9,833 nucleotides of DNA, taken from assembly GCA_050180015.1 (NCBI GenBank), contig JBFXEO010000101.1, forward strand, positions 1-9,833. Direction: 5' to 3'. The notes under the pieces are model-generated. The model searched no databases and was not told the DNA's origin. It saw only the letters and a program-made list of their open reading frames with translations. Shown here piece by piece: positions 7,586 through 9,833 of the stretch. Numbering within the stretch: position 1 is the first letter of the stretch; the number at the start of each line of letters is the position of its first letter. The DNA comes from JBFXEO01 sp050180015. GTDB lineage: Bacteria; Bacteroidota; Bacteroidia; Bacteroidales; Tenuifilaceae. Position numbers and translations under genes: made by a program.

Positions 7586-7630
7586 AACCCAAATTCCGTT
7601 TTGCAATGATCGTAGAACGGAATCTGGGTT
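7586..7630 (-). terminator. Long inverted repeat, probable htrA terminator
   Basis: The arms AACCCAAATTCCGTT (7586-7600) and AACGGAATCTGGGTT (7616-7630) are complementary at 14 of 15 positions around a 15-nt loop. Flanking AAAAGT (7576-7581) and ACTTTT (7631-7636) are also complementary, which would lengthen the stem past a 4-nt bulge. On the minus strand the stem begins 36 nt after the htrA stop and is followed by a T-rich but interrupted tract, so it fits a terminator. It also lies upstream of rpoD, where it could act as an attenuator or operator instead. Confidence 0.6.
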
Positions 7631-7665
7631 ACTTTTGTTACGTAAAGTATGTTAAAAAGTGTGGC

Positions 7666-9116
7666 CTAGTCTAGCGCTAAGGCGTAGTAGGCTACAACTC
7701 CGCTGGGATAAATTCCCTCCACCAGAATTGCTCCGGAAGCAATACCTATAACTCGTTTTAAGTCATCAAGACTGTTAACCTCTGTCCGGTTAATCCTGTT
7801 TATGATATATCCTTTCTTGATTCCGCTGCCCTTTAACTTGCCATCCGAGAGTTCGGTAACCTGAACGCCACCATCTATTCTTAGCTCTCTCTTTTGCTTA
7901 TCGGTAATTTCCGAAAATTTTGCTCCAAGCTTGTCCAGCGTTTCACTGGAGTTAACGTAGGTTAACCCTCCTTTAAGGTTGGTAAGTGTAACCGTAAAAT
8001 GTTTTTTGCTGTTGGCTCGGTTCACCGCAACATCAATCTGCTGATTGGGCCTGTACTTGCTGACCTGCTCCTGAAGCTGTGATGCGCTATTGACATCGAT
8101 ACCGTTTATGGAAAGTATAACATCTCCCTTTTTAATCCCGGCCTGGTTGGCAGCACCTTTGTCGGCAACATCGGCAACATATACCCCTTTAAGTTCCTTT
8201 ACCCCTTCCTTAGCGGCGATGTCGTTGTCGAGTTCTTTTATGGTTATTCCCATAATTGCCCGCTGAGCTTCGCCAAATTCGATTAAGTCGGCAACAATTT
8301 TCTTTGCTATAGACGATGGGATGGCAAAGGAATACCCGGCATACGATCCGGTTTTAGAGGCAATGGCCGTGTTAATGCCAATTAATTCACCCTTGAGGTT
8401 GACCAGCGCCCCTCCGCTGTTCCCCGGATTTACAGCGGCATCGGTTTGAATGAACGATTCAATGGCATACTGCTCGTTCAGTATTTGTATATTCCGGGCT
8501 TTGGCACTAATTATTCCGGCTGTAACCGTGGAGGTAAGGTTGAACGGATTGCCGATTGCCAGCACCCATTCTCCAATTTTTACATCATCGGAGTTGCCAA
8601 AGGGTATAAATGGCAAGTCGTTGGCGTCTATTTTTAGCAGGGCAATATCAGTGCTGGGATCGCGGCCAACAAGCTTTGCCTTAACTTTCGCCTATCGTTA
8701 AGGACTACCTCTACGGTTTCGGCGTTATCAACAACATGGTTGTTTGTTACAATAAAACCATCGCGCGTAAGGATTACGCCGGAACCTGATCCCATAACCG
8801 GCTGTGGTTTCCTGTATTGCTGTGGCCCAAAGAAGAATTCGAAGAATGGGTCACCAAAGGAATACTCGTTATTTACGGTGTAGGATGTTTCAACGTGAAC
8901 TACCGCATCAACAGTTCTTTCTGCCGCATACGTAAAATCTGTTGAGGTAGAGTTGGTATCGTTGCTGAATGTTTTGGTTAGGTAAACATTTTTTACAGCC
9001 TGACCGCTGGAAACTGGCTCGTTTGAATGGTTAAATATGTAGCCAGATATAGCAACTGCAATAACTCCTCCAATGATGGAGGATACTACTGGAATAATAA
9101 ATTTTTGGCCTTTCAT
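7666..9116 (-). pseudogene. htrA: HtrA/Deg-family periplasmic serine protease, frameshifted
   Basis: HtrA (DegP/DegQ) proteases degrade or refold damaged proteins in the periplasm. The first segment (9116 to about 8690) has an N-terminal hydrophobic anchor (residues 7-28), a Gly-Ser-rich GSGSGVILTRDG and the catalytic His127 in NNHVV. The second (about 8690 to 7666) has catalytic Asp157 in DPSTDIAL, Ser234 in NPGNSGGAL, PDZ1 (about 285-380, LKGVYVADV, AGIKKGDVILSING) and PDZ2 (about 393-477). The frames do not join: after NDRRK the first runs into a false stop at 8634, while the second resumes as VKAKLVGRDP. One missing base restores a 483-aa protein, normal for the family. The stop-to-stop second frame has no proper start of its own, so the gene is either recently inactivated or carries an assembly error. 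No decay is seen elsewhere, which favours an error or a very recent mutation. The rpoD gene follows beyond an inverted repeat. Confidence 0.85.
8686..8688 (-). other. Site of the htrA frameshift (one base missing)
   Basis: On the minus strand the codons run AAC GAT AGG CGA AAG TTA, whereas the family reading needs CGA AAA GTT AAG GCA. A run of three A (TTT on the plus strand at 8686-8688) would be four in the intact gene. With that base added, the residues read NDRRKVKAKLVGRDPSTD. No slippery heptamer of the X-XXY-YYZ type is visible here, so programmed frameshifting is unlikely. Confidence 0.8.
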
Positions 9117-9176
9117 ATTTGTAGTTTTTAAAATTCACGTCAAATAAACAATCAAAACTTATTCCTTGTACTAATA

Positions 9177-9202
9177 ATTAAACATTATTAACACACATTA
9201 AC
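9177..9202 (-). promoter_or_regulatory. Three 10-bp-phased hexamers upstream of htrA
   Basis: The plus strand reads ATTAAA at 9177-9182, ATTAAC at 9187-9192 and ATTAAC at 9197-9202, that is GTTAAT, GTTAAT, TTTAAT on the htrA strand, each starting exactly 10 bp apart. They end 60 bp before the htrA ATG, just upstream of a -7-like TAAGTTTTG (9153-9161). Direct repeats spaced one helical turn apart are how OmpR- and LytTR-type regulators often bind, so an envelope-stress activator site is possible. The region is AT-rich, and chance cannot be excluded. Confidence 0.3.
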
Positions 9203-9364
9203 CTGCTGGCTGTCAGTTTTTCAGTTATTTAAATGTAACGGTATTTTGTGTTAAGTATTCGCAGTAAACGGATAGATGGGCCACCAATATAGGTCGTGGT
9301 TAGAGGATTTGATGTGTCAGGTTTACCGGTACGAATCGGGTCGGAATGTCAAATTTGTATAATA

Positions 9365-9739
9365 TCAGAAAGGAATAAACTTGAATGGAATATGGACTAT
9401 TTCAGAGAAGGTTTCACCGGTTTCCCGCATGTCATCGTCGTTTCCCCTATAGTACCAGTTGATAATTATGGTTAACTTTTTTCGGTGAATCTCTTGAAGA
9501 AGAGTGAGAATCTCAAGGATTTTTTTTGATGATGCCGTGTTGAAATAGTCCATTTTGAAGATCAAAAAAGTCTCCTTATTCGGATTGGTTATATACTCCT
9601 TCATCCAATCGATTATTGGTTGAAAAAAATCATTTGGATTTTCGGGCATCGATTTGCCATAGAACTCAAAACGGCCTCTGCTTTTATCGAGGTTTACCTC
9701 GGGAGTATCCGTAGTTTCGTCTATTTTCAACAGCTTCAT
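9365..9739 (-). CDS. SiaC-family regulatory phosphoprotein (DUF1987)
   Basis: The 124-residue protein belongs to the DUF1987/SiaC family. In Pseudomonas aeruginosa, SiaC is phosphorylated on a threonine by the kinase SiaB, dephosphorylated by the phosphatase SiaA, and in its unphosphorylated form binds and activates the diguanylate cyclase SiaD. Here the family core is FKMDYFNTASSKKILEIL (61-78), and Thr68 lies where the phosphorylated residue is expected. Other typical parts are the N-terminal FEFYGKSMPENPNDFFQPI and INWYYRGNDDDMRETGE. ATG at 9739 is preferred: the in-frame TTG at 9760 overlaps the promoter candidate, so its transcript would lack that codon. No kinase, phosphatase or cyclase partner is encoded in the window. 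The partner and signal are unknown in this organism. Confidence 0.82.
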   Translation of the reverse strand: MKLLKIDETTDTPEVNLDKSRGRFEFYGKSMPENPNDFFQPIIDWMKEYITNPNKETFLIFKMDYFNTASSKKILEILTLLQEIHRKKLTIIINWYYRGNDDDMRETGETFSEIVHIPFKFIPF

Positions 9740-9752
9740 ATCAGTCTCGTAA

Positions 9753-9803
9753 TACAGCAAAGGTAATTTTTTTCGGTTAATTGCAAATTGCTTTACAGCA
9801 AAG
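9753..9803 (-). repeat. 10-bp direct repeat CTTTGCTGTA flanking the siaC promoter
   Basis: CTTTGCTGTA on the minus strand occurs exactly at 9794-9803 and again at 9753-9762. The upstream copy forms a small hairpin with the following AGCAA and lies just before the -33 element; the downstream copy includes the last bases of the -7 element and the expected start site. The pair brackets the promoter and could be an operator pair. Nothing in the window identifies a regulator. Confidence 0.4.
9758..9787 (-). promoter_or_regulatory. Bacteroidota-type promoter for the siaC-like gene
   Basis: On the minus strand TTTG (9784-9787) and TACCTTTG (9758-9765) lie 18 nt apart, close to the phylum consensus TTTG-N19-21-TAnnTTTG with a perfect -7 half. 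Transcription would begin near 9751, giving a leader of about a dozen bases before the ATG at 9739. This is the best promoter match in the window. Confidence 0.55.
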
Positions 9804-9833
9804 TGGGGTCAATTTCTCCATCTAATACGTGAT

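Noticed and set aside
7666..8616. Second htrA segment as an independent protease gene starting at 8616
   Set aside because: The start would be a TTG inside the protease domain, lacking the catalytic His and Asp; the frame continues upstream and fits the first segment after one base is restored.
8680..8700. Programmed ribosomal frameshift in htrA
   Set aside because: There is no slippery heptamer or following pseudoknot, and HtrA proteases are not known to use frameshifting.
9198..9226. Possible sigma-54 (-24/-12) promoter near TGGCTGTCAG upstream of htrA
   Set aside because: The TGGC half is on the strand pointing away from htrA, and the required GC at -12 is absent at the right spacing.
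9324..9331. TACCGGTA 8-bp palindrome downstream of the siaC-like gene
   Set aside because: It is too short to be a terminator stem, has no T-run, and palindromes of this size arise by chance.

Overview
The window is a chromosomal housekeeping segment of a Bacteroidota bacterium, most likely order Bacteroidales. Three things point there. The first is the gene content and order bamD - rpoZ (divergent omega type) - coaBC - DUF4835/PorD - recN. The second is a short (286 aa) primary sigma factor without region 1.1. The third is the lack of Shine-Dalgarno sequences together with promoter-like TAnnTTTG elements. I see no mobile element, CRISPR array, tRNA, rRNA or plasmid-type gene.

Layout. Positions 1-530 are non-coding and mostly AT-rich, with a GC-richer, self-complementary island at about 241-340 and a good promoter candidate at 425-457. 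Six genes follow on the plus strand: the outer-membrane assembly lipoprotein BamD, the RNA polymerase omega subunit, the coenzyme A bifunctional enzyme CoaBC, a DUF4835/PorD protein linked to type IX secretion, the DNA repair ATPase RecN, and the enoyl-ACP reductase FabI. Gaps of 6-17 nt join the first three genes and PorD to RecN. The gaps before PorD (103 nt) and FabI (62 nt) are wider. A hairpin terminator at 6581-6607 separates this block from three convergent minus-strand genes: the primary sigma factor, an HtrA/Deg periplasmic protease, and a SiaC-family (DUF1987) phosphoprotein.

How the genes fit together. The plus-strand block mixes envelope biogenesis (BamD, PorD, FabI) with core metabolism, transcription and repair (CoaBC, omega, RecN), a syntenic set I know from Bacteroidota. 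HtrA is the envelope-stress protease that would handle misfolded substrates of the BamD and PorD pathways. It sits upstream of the sigma gene but is separated from it by a long inverted repeat, so the two are probably transcribed independently.

Points of note. The htrA reading frame is broken by one missing base in an A-run (around 8686-8688), although all three catalytic residues survive on either side. CoaBC carries Asp and Ser where the E. coli enzyme has Asn125 and Cys158. A nested self-complementary element lies upstream of bamD. Three hexamers spaced exactly 10 bp apart lie upstream of htrA. A 10-bp direct repeat overlaps the siaC promoter candidate. I found no clear sign of a wholly new multi-gene system. 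The most open-ended signal is the element at 241-347.
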